A stretch of 64,000 nucleotides of DNA from Stieleria sp. JC731 (GCF_020966635.1 NZ_JAJKFQ010000002.1:682001-746000), one strand, 5' to 3'; positions 26,206 through 35,330 are shown, numbered from the stretch's first letter. Notes: a model not told the origin generated them from the letters alone. Numbers and translations are program-made.

Positions 26206-26744
26206 GGTTTTGAGGCGTTGTCAGCCGCTGGCGCGCCGGCGTGCGGATACGTGTCCGGGGTTCAAAACCATCAGCCGCAACGCGCCAGCGTGCGGTTACG
26301 TGACCGGGGTGCATAGGCGCTAACCGCGGGCTAACGTCAGCGGATGATAACGATCCAATTCATTAACCGACGCTAGCGCGTTTCGGCTCAGGTGGTAAAT
26401 AGATCAGCCGCTGGCGCGCGTACGGATACGTGTCTGGGGATCAAAACCGTTAACCGCACGCTGGCGCGTAGCGGCTGATAGCGACGAAATCCATCAACCG
26501 ACGCTAACGCGTTTCGGCTCAGGTGATAAATAGATCAGCCACTGGCGCGCGTACGGATACGTGTCTGGGGATCAAAACCGTTAACCGCACGCTGGCGCGT
26601 AGCGGCTGATAACGATCCAATCCATCAACCGACGCTAGCGCGTTTCGGCTCAGGTGATAACTAGATCAGCCGTTACGCGTTAGCGTACGGTTACGTGTCC
26701 GGGGTGCATAACCAATAACCGACGCTAGCGGCTCAGGTGGTCTG
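26206..26744. repeat. REP-like palindromic repeats with a 131-bp tandem period
   Basis: The whole interval is built of short palindromic units of the types CAGCCGC(A/T)xGCGC and ACCGACGCTAGCGCGTTTCGG. From about 26401 a 131-bp block (starting AGATCAGCCG) recurs at 26532 and begins again at 26663. The second copy differs by a few bases and the third is partial. The two units at 26221-26320 resemble the copies at 4285-4425. No gene is present. Confidence 0.88.
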
Positions 26745-26969
26745 CTATATGCCGCACGAACCGCCGCCGCAGCAACGGGGTGTCCCACATCCTGCGCTTG
26801 CTGTTGGCAAACTCTTGCTGCCATTCATATTCGGAGCCGCCGGCGCGCTCATCAGCCTCGTCAGCTCATCACTGCCGCACTCGGGGCATTCGGCTTTTTC
26901 CTCAGGATTACGAACGAGAACTTCGACAGCTTGATTGCACTTGGGGCAGTCGTATTCATAAAGTGGCAT
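26745..26969 (-). CDS. FmdB-family zinc ribbon protein
   Basis: A 74-aa protein. The N-terminal ribbon MPLYEYDCPKC ... CPECGS (residues 1-36) is the FmdB/CxxC_CxxC_SSSS pattern, including the typical MPxYEYxC start. The C-terminal half is Gly/Cys-rich (CGTPRCCGGGSC). Function is unknown; these proteins are suspected metal-binding regulators. It is convergent with the repeat cluster. Confidence 0.87.
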   Translation of the reverse strand: MPLYEYDCPKCNQAVEVLVRNPEEKAECPECGSDELTRLMSAPAAPNMNGSKSLPTASAGCGTPRCCGGGSCGI

Positions 26970-27076
26970 AGCGAAATCCTAAAATCAGAATCCAATAGTC
27001 AATGTGATCAGACGCCTTCTATTTTTGTCGACGAGACGAGACTGGCAAGCTCAGAAAAACAAAACAGGGACTGAGA

Positions 27077-27733
27077 ATGAAACGTGACGACGTCCGACAA
27101 GTGGACCAAATTGCGATCGAGGAATTCGGCATCAGCGGCGTCGTGCTGATGGAGAACGCCGGCCGAGGGGCAGCCGAGTGGATACTGCGGAAAACACCCA
27201 CTGAAAGCCCTGTCGGACTGATTTGTGGTAGCGGCAACAACGGCGGCGATGGCTATGTGATCGCGCGGCATTTGGAGTTGGCCGGCCGAGCGGTCCGTGT
27301 GATCTCACTGGTGGAACTGGAAAAGCTCCGCGGCGACGCAAAAATCAATGCCGAGATCGCATCCAAAGCCGGTATCCAAATCGAAATTGCCCGCTCGGAA
27401 GAGGAACTTTCCGACCTGTTCCGTCCCAGCGATTGCCTCGTCGACTGCATGCTCGGAACCGGTGCACAGGGGGCCCCACGTGGGCTTTTTGGTTCCGCGA
27501 TCCGCCTGGCCAACAAAGTGTCCGGGTTTCGCGTCGCGATTGATCTTCCCAGCGGCCTGGACTGCGATTCGGGGCAGGTAAGCGATCCGACGTTCCGCGC
27601 CGATATGACCATCACCTTCGTCGCGGTCAAAGACGGTTTTAGCCAGCCGGAAGCCCAAGAATTCACCGGCGAGGTGCATGTTGTGGGAATCGGGGTTCCA
27701 AAATGCCTGCTGGATCAATTCGGGGTGTTTTGA
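27077..27733 (+). CDS. nnrE: NAD(P)H-hydrate epimerase
   Basis: A 218-aa YjeF N-terminal domain protein that epimerises R-NAD(P)HX to the S form, a metabolite-repair reaction. Seen: MENAGRGAAEWIL, the phosphate loop CGSGNNGGDGYVIARHL, CLVDCMLGTGAQGAPRG, and IDLPSGLDCDSG. The dehydratase domain usually fused in other bacteria is absent, so a separate dehydratase gene should exist elsewhere. The ATG at 27077 gives the standard N-terminus. Confidence 0.92.
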   Translation: MKRDDVRQVDQIAIEEFGISGVVLMENAGRGAAEWILRKTPTESPVGLICGSGNNGGDGYVIARHLELAGRAVRVISLVELEKLRGDAKINAEIASKAGIQIEIARSEEELSDLFRPSDCLVDCMLGTGAQGAPRGLFGSAIRLANKVSGFRVAIDLPSGLDCDSGQVSDPTFRADMTITFVAVKDGFSQPEAQEFTGEVHVVGIGVPKCLLDQFGVF

Positions 27734-27802
27734 AATTGCCCGATTCGCGTTATTGTGCCCCCACCATTGATTCCAACAACGACACGCCTTGAGGTCATCG
27801 AA

Positions 27803-28756
27803 GTGGCTACCGTAATCGAAGCTTCCCCATTGGATTTCCCAATGTCGGACGCACTGCGTTTTCTTCCCGAAGGCCCTTACCAAAACGCTGCGGGCCATTT
27901 TTCATGGGTGGGAATCCAACATGGTAGTGACGTCACGTTTGGCAGCCTGAACCGCTTCGACATGGCGAGCGGTGAAAACACATCGTTTGACCTTCCCGGA
28001 CGCCCTGGCTTTGCCTTCCCATGCAAAACCGCGAACAAGTACGTAATCGGTTGCGAACGCAGCCTCGGGTTCTTTGATGTCACGAATGGCTCGTGGGAAC
28101 CGTTTTGCGAAGGCGTCGACCAAGCCGTTGAAAACACCATCATCAATGACGGACTGACCTTTGGCGACAACCTGATCTTCGGCTGCAAAGATCTTGAGTT
28201 CGCGACTAAGAAAGCAGGCTTGTACCTGTACCGTGGCAAAGATTCCAAACTGATCTGCTTGCGTGACGATCAAATCTGCAGCAACGGAAAATCGATTGTC
28301 GATATCGATGGCCAACTGTTCTTGGTCGATACCGATTCGCCAACTCGGACCGTGGTTCGATACCCACTAGACATCGACGCCGGCACATTGGGTGACCCGG
28401 AAGTCGTCTTGGATCTGACCGATGACCCTGCGGTTCCCGACGGATCGATCCTGACACCCGACGGCAAAAGCTTGATCGTATCGATGTTCCTGCCCAGCGC
28501 CGCACCATACGGCGAAACAAGACAATACAGCTTGGAAAGCGGCGAGTGTGAACGTGTCTGGCGGACGCCCCTATCACCACAAAACACCTGCCCGGCTTTG
28601 GTTGAGTACCAGGGCAAGCTGATGCTGATCATCACGACGGCAGTCGAACACATGAGCCAAGACGACCAAGCGGTGTGCTCAAACGCGGGTAAACTGTTCA
28701 TTGCCGAAACCGACTTCGATCCGGCTGGTTGGGCACCACCAGCTTACGAAGCCTAA
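27803..28756 (+). CDS. SMP-30/gluconolactonase family protein
   Basis: A 317-aa six-bladed propeller. RFLPEGPYQN near the N-terminus carries the metal-ligand Glu position, TIINDGLTFGDNLIFGC the Asn-Asp region, and DDPAVPDGSILTPDGKSLIV the Asp loop. These proteins hydrolyse lactones with a divalent metal. The start is taken as GTG 27803, preceded by GAGG at about 8 nt; a GTG at 27755 would add 16 unconserved residues. No signal peptide is seen. The substrate is unknown. Confidence 0.85.
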   Translation: MATVIEASPLDFPMSDALRFLPEGPYQNAAGHFSWVGIQHGSDVTFGSLNRFDMASGENTSFDLPGRPGFAFPCKTANKYVIGCERSLGFFDVTNGSWEPFCEGVDQAVENTIINDGLTFGDNLIFGCKDLEFATKKAGLYLYRGKDSKLICLRDDQICSNGKSIVDIDGQLFLVDTDSPTRTVVRYPLDIDAGTLGDPEVVLDLTDDPAVPDGSILTPDGKSLIVSMFLPSAAPYGETRQYSLESGECERVWRTPLSPQNTCPALVEYQGKLMLIITTAVEHMSQDDQAVCSNAGKLFIAETDFDPAGWAPPAYEA

Positions 28757-28821
28757 CGACCGGTTGTTTCTGGTTAGATCTCACGCGAAGTCGCTTTCGA
28801 CTTCGCTAAACCAGCGGGAAC

Positions 28822-28854
28822 GAACGCTGCCTTCACGGAGTGAAGGGCGACAAT
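28822..28854 (+). repeat. 33-nt dispersed repeat, copy 2
   Basis: Matches copy 1 (14249-14281) at 32 of 33 positions (GCTG instead of GCTA). It lies in the short gap between the SMP-30 gene and the end of the convergent sulfatase gene. The inner TTCAC-GGAG-TGAA hairpin is kept. Confidence 0.85.
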
Positions 28855-28861
28855 CGCAGAC

Positions 28862-30418
28862 TCAGTCCGCCTTTTCACTCGTTCGAAAATACTCCGCAGG
28901 AAACGAAGCCTGCCCGGAGTGGCTTGGATGCCGCCAAGGGAACACTGGGCCGCGGTCTTCCAAGAGCGGAATCTCGTGCCCAGCTGATTCCTGCAGCAAC
29001 GACCACAACTTGCGATTCATCTCCTTGATCCGATCAGCATGCTCGGGTTCATCAATCAGGTTGTGCATCTCTTCAGGATCGCTTTCGAGATCATAAAGCT
29101 CGTCACGGTCCCAAAGCCCATGGCAACGGATGTACTTCCAACGTCCACCGATCACGGCATGTAGCGTCGGAGTGTGCGGATAGTTGCGTTCCCAGTAATA
29201 CTCATACAACAGGTGACGTTCGACTTCGCCAGAAGAATCTTTGCCGGCACAAAGGGCAGCCCAAAAACTCTCGCCATCAACGCTCTTTAGCGCCGGTGCA
29301 CCTGCGGCATCTAGCAACGTCGGACCAACATCGATGTTGCCCACCAAAGCTTCGAAACGGTCGCCAGCAGGAATCGTTCCGGGCATCCGCATCAACAACG
29401 GAACACGCGCGCTCGCTTCATAAGCGACACGTTTATCAATCAATCCGTGGTCACCGAACTGGAACCCGTTGTCCCCCATGTAAACGAAGAGCGTGTTATC
29501 TCGAATGCCTTCGGATTTCAAATACGCGTCCAACTTCCCAATGCTGTCGTCCACAGCCAACAGTGATTCGCAATATCGCCGGTAGTAAACCTCTGGAGAA
29601 AAGTCAGCGAGGTTGTATCCAAAGTCAACACCGTGGCGACTGTTGCGTTGATTGCGAACCCACATCGGAAGATTCCCCTGCCGCATCTGGTCGACACTTG
29701 GGATCTTGATTGGCAGCGGTTCATCGTCGTATCGGCCGCGATGTCGATCGGCGGGTACAAAATCAGCATGCACACCTTTGTGGCTGACGTAGATAAAGAA
29801 TGGCTTTTCCGAATCACGATTTGTTAGCCACTGGAGCGCGTAGTCGGTTAACTCATCGGTGATGTATCCCTTTTGGGGCACACGCTTGCCGTTGATATTG
29901 AAACCATCGTAGGTCGTCTGGGGAACTTCGCGCGTGGTCCCGTGTCCGTCGGGCCAGTAGGTTCCTTGGCCTTTGAAGGCGATCCAATGATCAAAGCCAC
30001 GCTGGGGATCATCGATCTCGCCGCCCATGTGCCACTTGCCAAAGAAAGCCGTGTCGTAACCTGCATCCTGCAGCTGCTGCGGAAAGAAAACTAAGTTCGG
30101 GTCGACTGGGTGATAGTTGTCGACGACGCGGTGGTTATGCGCGTACTGTCCCGTCAGGATGGATGCCCGACTGGGCGAACATAGCGAAGTCGTCACGTAG
30201 GCACGCGTCAGCATGGCCCCTTCGTTTGCCATCGCGTCCATGTGCGGCGTTTCGATAAACGGGTGACCGGCGACACCCATACAATCAAAACGGTGATCGT
30301 CACAGAGAACGAACACGATGTTTGGCGGGCTCGCATCCGCGGCAATGCAGGACGGAGACTGGAGACCGAAGGCTTGAAGAAGGGCAGCCAACACCAATGC
30401 AGCGGCGATCAGACGCAT
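28862..30418 (-). CDS. Secreted sulfatase
   Basis: A 518-aa exported arylsulfatase-type enzyme. The signal peptide is MRLIAAALVLAALLQAFGLQ with likely cleavage after CIAA. Metal-binding NIVFVLCDDHRFD follows. The formylglycine site is CSPSRASILTGQ (Cys-type C-x-P-S-R). Other seen motifs are GKWHMGGE, VYMGDNGFQFGDHGL and KRVAYEASARVPLLMRMP. Sulfatases of this kind are numerous in marine planctomycetes and act on sulfated algal polysaccharides; the exact substrate cannot be read here. Maturation would need a formylglycine-generating enzyme, not in the window. Confidence 0.95.
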   Translation of the reverse strand: MRLIAAALVLAALLQAFGLQSPSCIAADASPPNIVFVLCDDHRFDCMGVAGHPFIETPHMDAMANEGAMLTRAYVTTSLCSPSRASILTGQYAHNHRVVDNYHPVDPNLVFFPQQLQDAGYDTAFFGKWHMGGEIDDPQRGFDHWIAFKGQGTYWPDGHGTTREVPQTTYDGFNINGKRVPQKGYITDELTDYALQWLTNRDSEKPFFIYVSHKGVHADFVPADRHRGRYDDEPLPIKIPSVDQMRQGNLPMWVRNQRNSRHGVDFGYNLADFSPEVYYRRYCESLLAVDDSIGKLDAYLKSEGIRDNTLFVYMGDNGFQFGDHGLIDKRVAYEASARVPLLMRMPGTIPAGDRFEALVGNIDVGPTLLDAAGAPALKSVDGESFWAALCAGKDSSGEVERHLLYEYYWERNYPHTPTLHAVIGGRWKYIRCHGLWDRDELYDLESDPEEMHNLIDEPEHADRIKEMNRKLWSLLQESAGHEIPLLEDRGPVFPWRHPSHSGQASFPAEYFRTSEKAD

Positions 30419-30588
30419 TCAAGTACACGCTTTCGTGGGGGAGGGGCAAGAGGAGAGGCCCCTGAGCGTACACGACTTGGATGCGAAAGCAATCGACCGG
30501 ACCGATAGAGCGGGAGGCTCTGGAATATGCGGCCCGGCGTATTACAGCTAATTAGCTAGACGCTTTCGAGTCGAAGAAACCGGCAGAA

Positions 30589-30810
30589 CTAACGTTCTCG
30601 GTAGGTGATACGACCTTTCGTTAGGTCATAAGGAGAAAGCTCGACACGGACTTTATCGCCCGGGACGATACGGATGAAGTGCTTGCGCATCCGTCCTGCG
30701 ACGTGCGCCATGACTTCGTTGCCGGTTTCCAGTTGAACTCGAAACCGGGTGTTCGCGAGGGCCTGTGTAACAGTGCCCTCGACCTCGAAAGCTTCTTCTT
30801 TCTTTCCCAA
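30589..30810 (-). CDS. infA: Translation initiation factor IF-1
   Basis: A 73-aa S1-like OB-fold protein that binds the ribosomal A site during initiation. [20 protein letters not shown], then [20 protein letters not shown] and [13 protein letters not shown], are classical IF-1. The start is inferred as TTG 30810 ([12 protein letters not shown]), matching the usual 12 residues before the first strand; another TTG at 30822 would add four. There is no ATG. It lies 15 nt after rpsI, an unusual location, since infA is normally in or near the spc/alpha operons. Confidence 0.92.
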   Translation of the reverse strand: MGKKEEAFEVEGTVTQALANTRFRVQLETGNEVMAHVAGRMRKHFIRIVPGDKVRVELSPYDLTKGRITYRER

Positions 30811-30825
30811 GAGTATATCCAAAGG

Positions 30826-31239
30826 TTATCGTTTGCTGAACTGGACGCCACGACGGGCACCACGCAAACCTGGCTTCTTCCGTTCCTTCATTCGCGAATC
30901 GCGAGTCAGGAAGCCGCCGTCACGAAGGGCGTCGTGGAGAGATTCGTCGTAGCTGACCAGGGCACGGGCAAGGCCCATGCGAACTGCACCGCTTTGGCCG
31001 GTCAGACCGCCACCGGTGACGCGGACGATTACGTCAAGTTTACCCAACAGCTCGACAGCCGCCAGAGTCTCGTTGACGGCCTTTTGGTCTTGGTCGTTAA
31101 CGAAGTACTCTTCGAGAGGGCGTCGGTTGATGGTGACTTTGCCAGCACCGTCGCGAACACGAACGCGAGCGACGCTGCTTTTTCGTCGGCCAGTCCCCAA
31201 CGAATCGCCGTTAATTTTGTCTTTTTTGACCAGGGTCAT
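30826..31239 (-). CDS. rpsI: 30S ribosomal protein S9
   Basis: A 137-aa protein with the S9 hallmarks GTGRRKSSVARVRVRDGAGK near the N-terminus and GGLTGQSGAVRMGLARALV in the middle. The C-terminal KKPGLRGARRGVQFSKR ends in the basic KR tail that reaches the P-site tRNA. It follows rplM by 62 nt, the universal L13-S9 pair. Confidence 0.97.
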   Translation of the reverse strand: MTLVKKDKINGDSLGTGRRKSSVARVRVRDGAGKVTINRRPLEEYFVNDQDQKAVNETLAAVELLGKLDVIVRVTGGGLTGQSGAVRMGLARALVSYDESLHDALRDGGFLTRDSRMKERKKPGLRGARRGVQFSKR

Positions 31240-31301
31240 CAGTACAGTTCGTCAAAAAGGTAAGTGGATCAATTAGATGCAACGATTAGATGCCGGGGGC
31301 A

Positions 31302-31754
31302 CTAGCTAACTTTCTTGCTAGTACGTTGCATCGGCTGGGGGTTTTGCGCCGAGTGTGGGTGCTCGGGGCCCGCGTAGATCTTCAATTTCGAGATCATTTG
31401 GCGTGCCAACTTGTTCTTTGGCAGCATGCGGCGAACCGCGTGGAAGATCAGGTCTTCTGGCTTACGATCTTGGCGATCGCCATAGCTTTCCAGACGCAGT
31501 CCGGGATAGCCGGTGTACCAGGTGTAGTGACGAACGTCCATTTTTCGTCCGGTCATTGCGACTTTTTCGGCATTGGTGACGATTACAAAGTCGCCGCAAT
31601 CAGTGTGCGGGGTGTACTCGGGGCGATGCTTGCCCATCAAAATGACGGCGATGTCACTCGCCAGTCGTCCGAGCACCTCGTCGCTGGCGTCGACAACATG
31701 CCAGCTCTTTTCGACTTGGCCCGGCTTGGCCATGTAGGAACGTTGCACGGTCAC
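31302..31754 (-). CDS. rplM: 50S ribosomal protein L13
   Basis: A 150-aa protein. WHVVDASDEVLGRLASDIAV, the loop LMGKHRPEYTPHTDCGDFVI, and the C-terminal AVRRMLPKNKLARQMISKLK with YAGPEHPH are diagnostic of L13. It is the first gene of the rplM-rpsI-infA operon, with about 490 nt of gene-free DNA upstream. Confidence 0.97.
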   Translation of the reverse strand: MTVQRSYMAKPGQVEKSWHVVDASDEVLGRLASDIAVILMGKHRPEYTPHTDCGDFVIVTNAEKVAMTGRKMDVRHYTWYTGYPGLRLESYGDRQDRKPEDLIFHAVRRMLPKNKLARQMISKLKIYAGPEHPHSAQNPQPMQRTSKKVS

Positions 31755-32246
31755 GGAAATGATTCTGCGGTTAATGTTCGGTATACGGTAATCGCGCGTT
31801 CAGCCACCAATGGGTTGACCACGCGGGTCGGGGGCCAGCTCTTCCCAGATCGTCATGGACTACGCCATTGCGACCGGATTCGTGAAGCGTCTTCGTCGGA
31901 TGGATTCCGATTTCTTCTTGCGGACGCCGCTTTCGACGACTCGCCGGACGGTAGATTCTGACCGCCGATGAAGGGTGTCGTGTCTGACGAGCCGGAGCTG
32001 ATCCGCCTGTAGGAACCGACGGTTTACGGGCCTCGGGCGGAGAATTCGGAAGGGTATCGACCCGTGCTCGGATCGGCAAGGGCTTTTTGCTAAATAAACG
32101 CCAGCAGATCGCGATCAGGCGTCTCAACGCCCCCCGTTTACCCTCACGTTTCGGCCAGATTGGCCGTCAAGATGATCGATTTAACCAATATCTTAGGAAA
32201 TGCTTTCAATGGGAAGGGGAGGGCCAATGCTTTCATGTCGCTGCCT
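31755..32246. other. Gene-free region upstream of rplM
   Basis: A 118-codon minus ORF (31771-32127) is Arg/Pro/Ser-rich without any conserved look and is not called. The region should hold the rplM promoter and possibly an autoregulatory leader. AAGGGCTTTTTGC near 32078 is T-rich, but I find no solid stem in front of it. Confidence 0.5.
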
Positions 32247-33713
32247 TCACTTCGCCGAAAACTCCTTGAGGTAGCCGCTCAGATGCAACTTCTTGCGCGC
32301 ACTGTCGCTCGTCATGTAGCGAAGGCTGCCAAACACCGGACGCTTCGGCCCCCAAGCGCGATCGTATCTGCCTAACACCCAAAATATCCCGCTGTACGAG
32401 TTGGGGTCCCTCCCATCGAGGGCATACTTGTTGTTCAAGTGAACCATGATCCGCAGGGCATCGTCGACGGACTCGGTCCAGTGCAGGATTTTCTTTCCCC
32501 AAAGCATTCGGATGTAGTTGTGCATCATCCCGTGCTGAACCAATTGACGCTGACCGGCATTCCAAAGCTCATCGTGTGTCTGAGCGGATTCAAACTGCTC
32601 CAGGTCATAAACCACTGGGCGTTCATCGTCTGCTGTTTCCGCGATCGTCTTCTTAGCCCAGTCCGGCAGCGAATCCAGTTTGTCGTATCGATCGGGTTCA
32701 CGAAACGCCATGTTGAATCCCATCTCGCGCCAAGTCAGGACCTGGTCAAGGAAGCCTTCGGCGGATTCGCTGGTGCTCCAGAACCCGTGGTTTTTGCCGT
32801 TCGGTTTATTCAGCTTGTCGGGGGTCCAGTGTTCGTTATCAAGCACCGACTGGACGATATCGTGTGCTCCGATATGACCAAAATGAAGATGCGCGCTTAG
32901 CTCGGTCGTTGCGTTTTCATCGGGATGGTTGCGATCTTCGCCGTAGTCATCGAGTCGCCGATTAATAAACCGATCGAGACTTTTCCCCGCCGCGACGCTG
33001 CCCCCAGTGAGCACTGGACTGGGCACGACGTCGTGATCAATCGGGATCTTGGATAATCCACCATTGAGCAGCTTGTCAAAATCCGCAGCCTTCCAGCGTC
33101 TCGTCACCGCGGACGGCAATTTATCCAACGTCGGTAGCTTGACGTTCGCAAATGGGTTCGCCTTGGGGAACTCCGTTAGGCAATCCAGAATGTTTTTTTG
33201 CATCCAGCGGCGATAGCTGTGTGCGACCGTGAAGGTCCTGTCTGGCATCCGCAGCGGGACAATTCCGTTGGTGTCGACAACTTCCAAAGGCACGGGCAAA
33301 TTGTCTTTGACCGCCGTGATCAAATGTGGAAGAAAGAAGCAGGGGTATTCGTCCGTCACCACGATGGCTGCGTTTTTGGCGAGCGTTCGAAGCAGCGGTG
33401 AACCGGCACCTGGGGTCGGTTCGACGTATGGAAAATACGTGACGGGCTTGTCCTTCAAAGCCTCCGCGTTGTCTCGCATTCCTTCGATGACAAACTGATG
33501 AATCCGATCGCTGGCCCACTGATAGCGGACGCGGATGGGTTCAAAAATCACCAGCGGAAGCGAAAGCTCTTTCGCCCGAAAAATCGCGCGTTCCAAGGCA
33601 AAGTTGTATCGTGTTCTACGAGCCGAAGTCATCCAGTAGAGCACGTACTGCGCATCCGGATTGACCTCTTTGTCGTTGGCCTGGGTTATGCGAATTTCTG
33701 GAATCGGTTTCAT
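32247..33713 (-). CDS. phr: Class II deoxyribodipyrimidine photolyase
   Basis: A 488-aa FAD enzyme that splits UV-induced cyclobutane dimers with light. The start at 33713 (MKPIPEIRITQAND) is preferred; the open frame continues 72 codons further to 33929, but that part is a translation of a 15-nt tandem repeat. Class II features: QYVLYWMTSARRTRYNFALE near the start, then SAHLHFGHIG, FLDQVLTWREMGFNMAF, WNAGQRQLVQHGMMHNYIRM with MLWGKKIL, and DGRDPNSYSGIFWVLGRYDR. The length is typical of class II enzymes. Confidence 0.94.
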   Translation of the reverse strand: MKPIPEIRITQANDKEVNPDAQYVLYWMTSARRTRYNFALERAIFRAKELSLPLVIFEPIRVRYQWASDRIHQFVIEGMRDNAEALKDKPVTYFPYVEPTPGAGSPLLRTLAKNAAIVVTDEYPCFFLPHLITAVKDNLPVPLEVVDTNGIVPLRMPDRTFTVAHSYRRWMQKNILDCLTEFPKANPFANVKLPTLDKLPSAVTRRWKAADFDKLLNGGLSKIPIDHDVVPSPVLTGGSVAAGKSLDRFINRRLDDYGEDRNHPDENATTELSAHLHFGHIGAHDIVQSVLDNEHWTPDKLNKPNGKNHGFWSTSESAEGFLDQVLTWREMGFNMAFREPDRYDKLDSLPDWAKKTIAETADDERPVVYDLEQFESAQTHDELWNAGQRQLVQHGMMHNYIRMLWGKKILHWTESVDDALRIMVHLNNKYALDGRDPNSYSGIFWVLGRYDRAWGPKRPVFGSLRYMTSDSARKKLHLSGYLKEFSAK

Positions 33714-33870
33714 CGGCGTGATCACTGCGGCCTGTGCTTGAATTAAAGTCGGCGTACGCCATTCTTTCGGGGCGACAACCGAGCCTTTCTGGCCAACAGC
33801 CATGCTCGGTAGCTGATCGGGTAATATCAGCCGACGATGAACGATGGAAGGGGCGGCAACGTAGTCGACT

Positions 33871-33930
33871 GCACCGTGACGCAAGGCACCGTAACGCAAG
33901 GCACTGCGACACAAGGTACCGTGACGCAAT
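33871..33930. repeat. 15-nt tandem repeat, four units
   Basis: Units: GCACCGTGACGCAAG (33871), GCACCGTAACGCAAG (33886), GCACTGCGACACAAG (33901) and GTACCGTGACGCAAT (33916). It sits between the divergent photolyase and prepilin-peptidase genes, 22 nt before the latter's start, so it may overlap their promoter region. Confidence 0.92.
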
Positions 33931-33951
33931 TCTTATCTTTGGAACCTCACA

Positions 33952-35307
33952 TTGACTCGACATCGACTGCGAAAGCGAATCCCGCTGTTGATCACCCTGA
34001 TGGCGATCGGGCTGTGCGTTGCCGGCTATGTGTTGGGACTGGCCTACGTTCAAGCACAGATTTACGATTTTTACGAGTTCGAAGATCTGGTCGGCCCGCG
34101 TTTGATCGACGCCGTCATCGCATCGTGGCTGATTTACTTTTGCAGCTCCATCGGAAGCTTTTTAAACGTGGTTGCCTGGCGCATGCCCCGAGGAGAAGGC
34201 ATTGGCGGAAGGTCCCATTGCCCACGCTGCAACGCCACGCTTTGTAAACGTGACAACGTTCCCATCCTGGGCTGGATCTCGCTGACAGGCCGCTGCCGGA
34301 CCTGCTCGCTACCGATTTCTCGGCGTTACCCGATTGTTGAGGCACTGGTCGGGATCACGTTGACGATCGTCGGCATCGCCGAGCTTTACTCGTTGGCTTT
34401 GCCGGCGCAGTTCGTCCACGGCCATGGTGGTCCGCTTTGGGCACCACAGGTCGGCCCCATCCTGATCACAATCCTGTCATACCATGCGGTTGTCCTAAGT
34501 ACGCTGTGGGCAATGACGCTGATTCGAATCGATGGTGTCAGGTTGCCTCGGAAATTACTCGGGTTTGCTGCCGTCGCGATCATCGTGCCTATCTTGGTTT
34601 ACCCGATGCTGATGGTTGTCCCTTGGCAAACACAGCGACCGACGCACTGGGTTCCAAGCGGACTGTACTACGACGCACTGATGCGGGTGATCACGGCGAC
34701 CGTCGCTGCGGCATTCGTTGGCCGAGTGCTGGCCAAAGGGCTTTGCCCGACCGCAGATTTGAAGCTCGATCCGCTGGGAAAAGGCACCGCACGCCTGGTT
34801 GATTTGATCGCGATGCTGACGATTGCGGCGGTCGCAGTCGGCTGGCAATCGTTTCCCGCGTTGGTGGTTGTCGCTGGGGTGCTAACCGTGCTACTGAAGC
34901 CACTGCTTCGCACAATCCCGATCAACGATGGCCCCAAAGGCCAAATCCAATCTCGCGGAATGATGGAAGCGTTCGCGTTCGCGTTGCCATTTGCGTTGAC
35001 GCTTCATCTCGCATTCTGGCGAGTCCTCTGGAACTTTGAATACTGGCCCAGCGACCAAAGCGAACGCGGTGTGATTATCGCTTGGTCGTTAGCCGTTTTG
35101 GCTCTGCCGATCTTCTTGCGTGAACCCAAGGCCGACATTGCCGAAACGGCCGCAGCGCCGATCGACCTTGATGATGACGATTCGGAAGACGATGATTCAG
35201 AAGACGAGGACAACGGCGAGCCATCTGCTGATCCGGCAACTCAACCGGCAACCGAGCAGGCCACTGAACAAGCAACCGAGCCGCCGCTCGTTGACCCTAA
35301 CCGTTGA
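33952..35307 (+). CDS. Prepilin peptidase (A24) homologue with altered catalytic motif
   Basis: A 451-aa membrane protein. Residues ~55-130 are the prepilin methyltransferase/zinc domain: IGSFLNVVAWRMPRGEGIGG, C-x2-C pairs CPRC and CRTC, and SRRYPIVEALVG. The first peptidase Asp is present in TLIRIDGVRLPRKLLG. The second motif, normally GxGD, aligns with GKGTARLVDLIAML, so the Asp is replaced by Thr. About eight helices are followed by an acidic, then Gln/Thr-rich tail. It starts with TTG 33952. Prepilin cleavage is therefore doubtful; methylation or another role is possible. Confidence 0.8.
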   Translation: MTRHRLRKRIPLLITLMAIGLCVAGYVLGLAYVQAQIYDFYEFEDLVGPRLIDAVIASWLIYFCSSIGSFLNVVAWRMPRGEGIGGRSHCPRCNATLCKRDNVPILGWISLTGRCRTCSLPISRRYPIVEALVGITLTIVGIAELYSLALPAQFVHGHGGPLWAPQVGPILITILSYHAVVLSTLWAMTLIRIDGVRLPRKLLGFAAVAIIVPILVYPMLMVVPWQTQRPTHWVPSGLYYDALMRVITATVAAAFVGRVLAKGLCPTADLKLDPLGKGTARLVDLIAMLTIAAVAVGWQSFPALVVVAGVLTVLLKPLLRTIPINDGPKGQIQSRGMMEAFAFALPFALTLHLAFWRVLWNFEYWPSDQSERGVIIAWSLAVLALPIFLREPKADIAETAAAPIDLDDDDSEDDDSEDEDNGEPSADPATQPATEQATEQATEPPLVDPNR

Positions 35308-35330
35308 TTATGAATCGCTCCACGCGACGA

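Noticed and set aside
26206..26744. CRISPR array suspected from regular spacing
   Set aside because: The repeats are palindromic and the 'spacers' are repeated too (131-bp period); no cas genes are in the window.
31771..32127. 118-codon minus ORF upstream of rplM
   Set aside because: Arg/Pro/Ser-rich, no motif; treated as a non-coding leader.
33714..33929. 72-residue N-terminal extension of the photolyase
   Set aside because: Its first part is a translation of the 15-nt tandem repeat, and conserved sequence starts only after Met at 33713.
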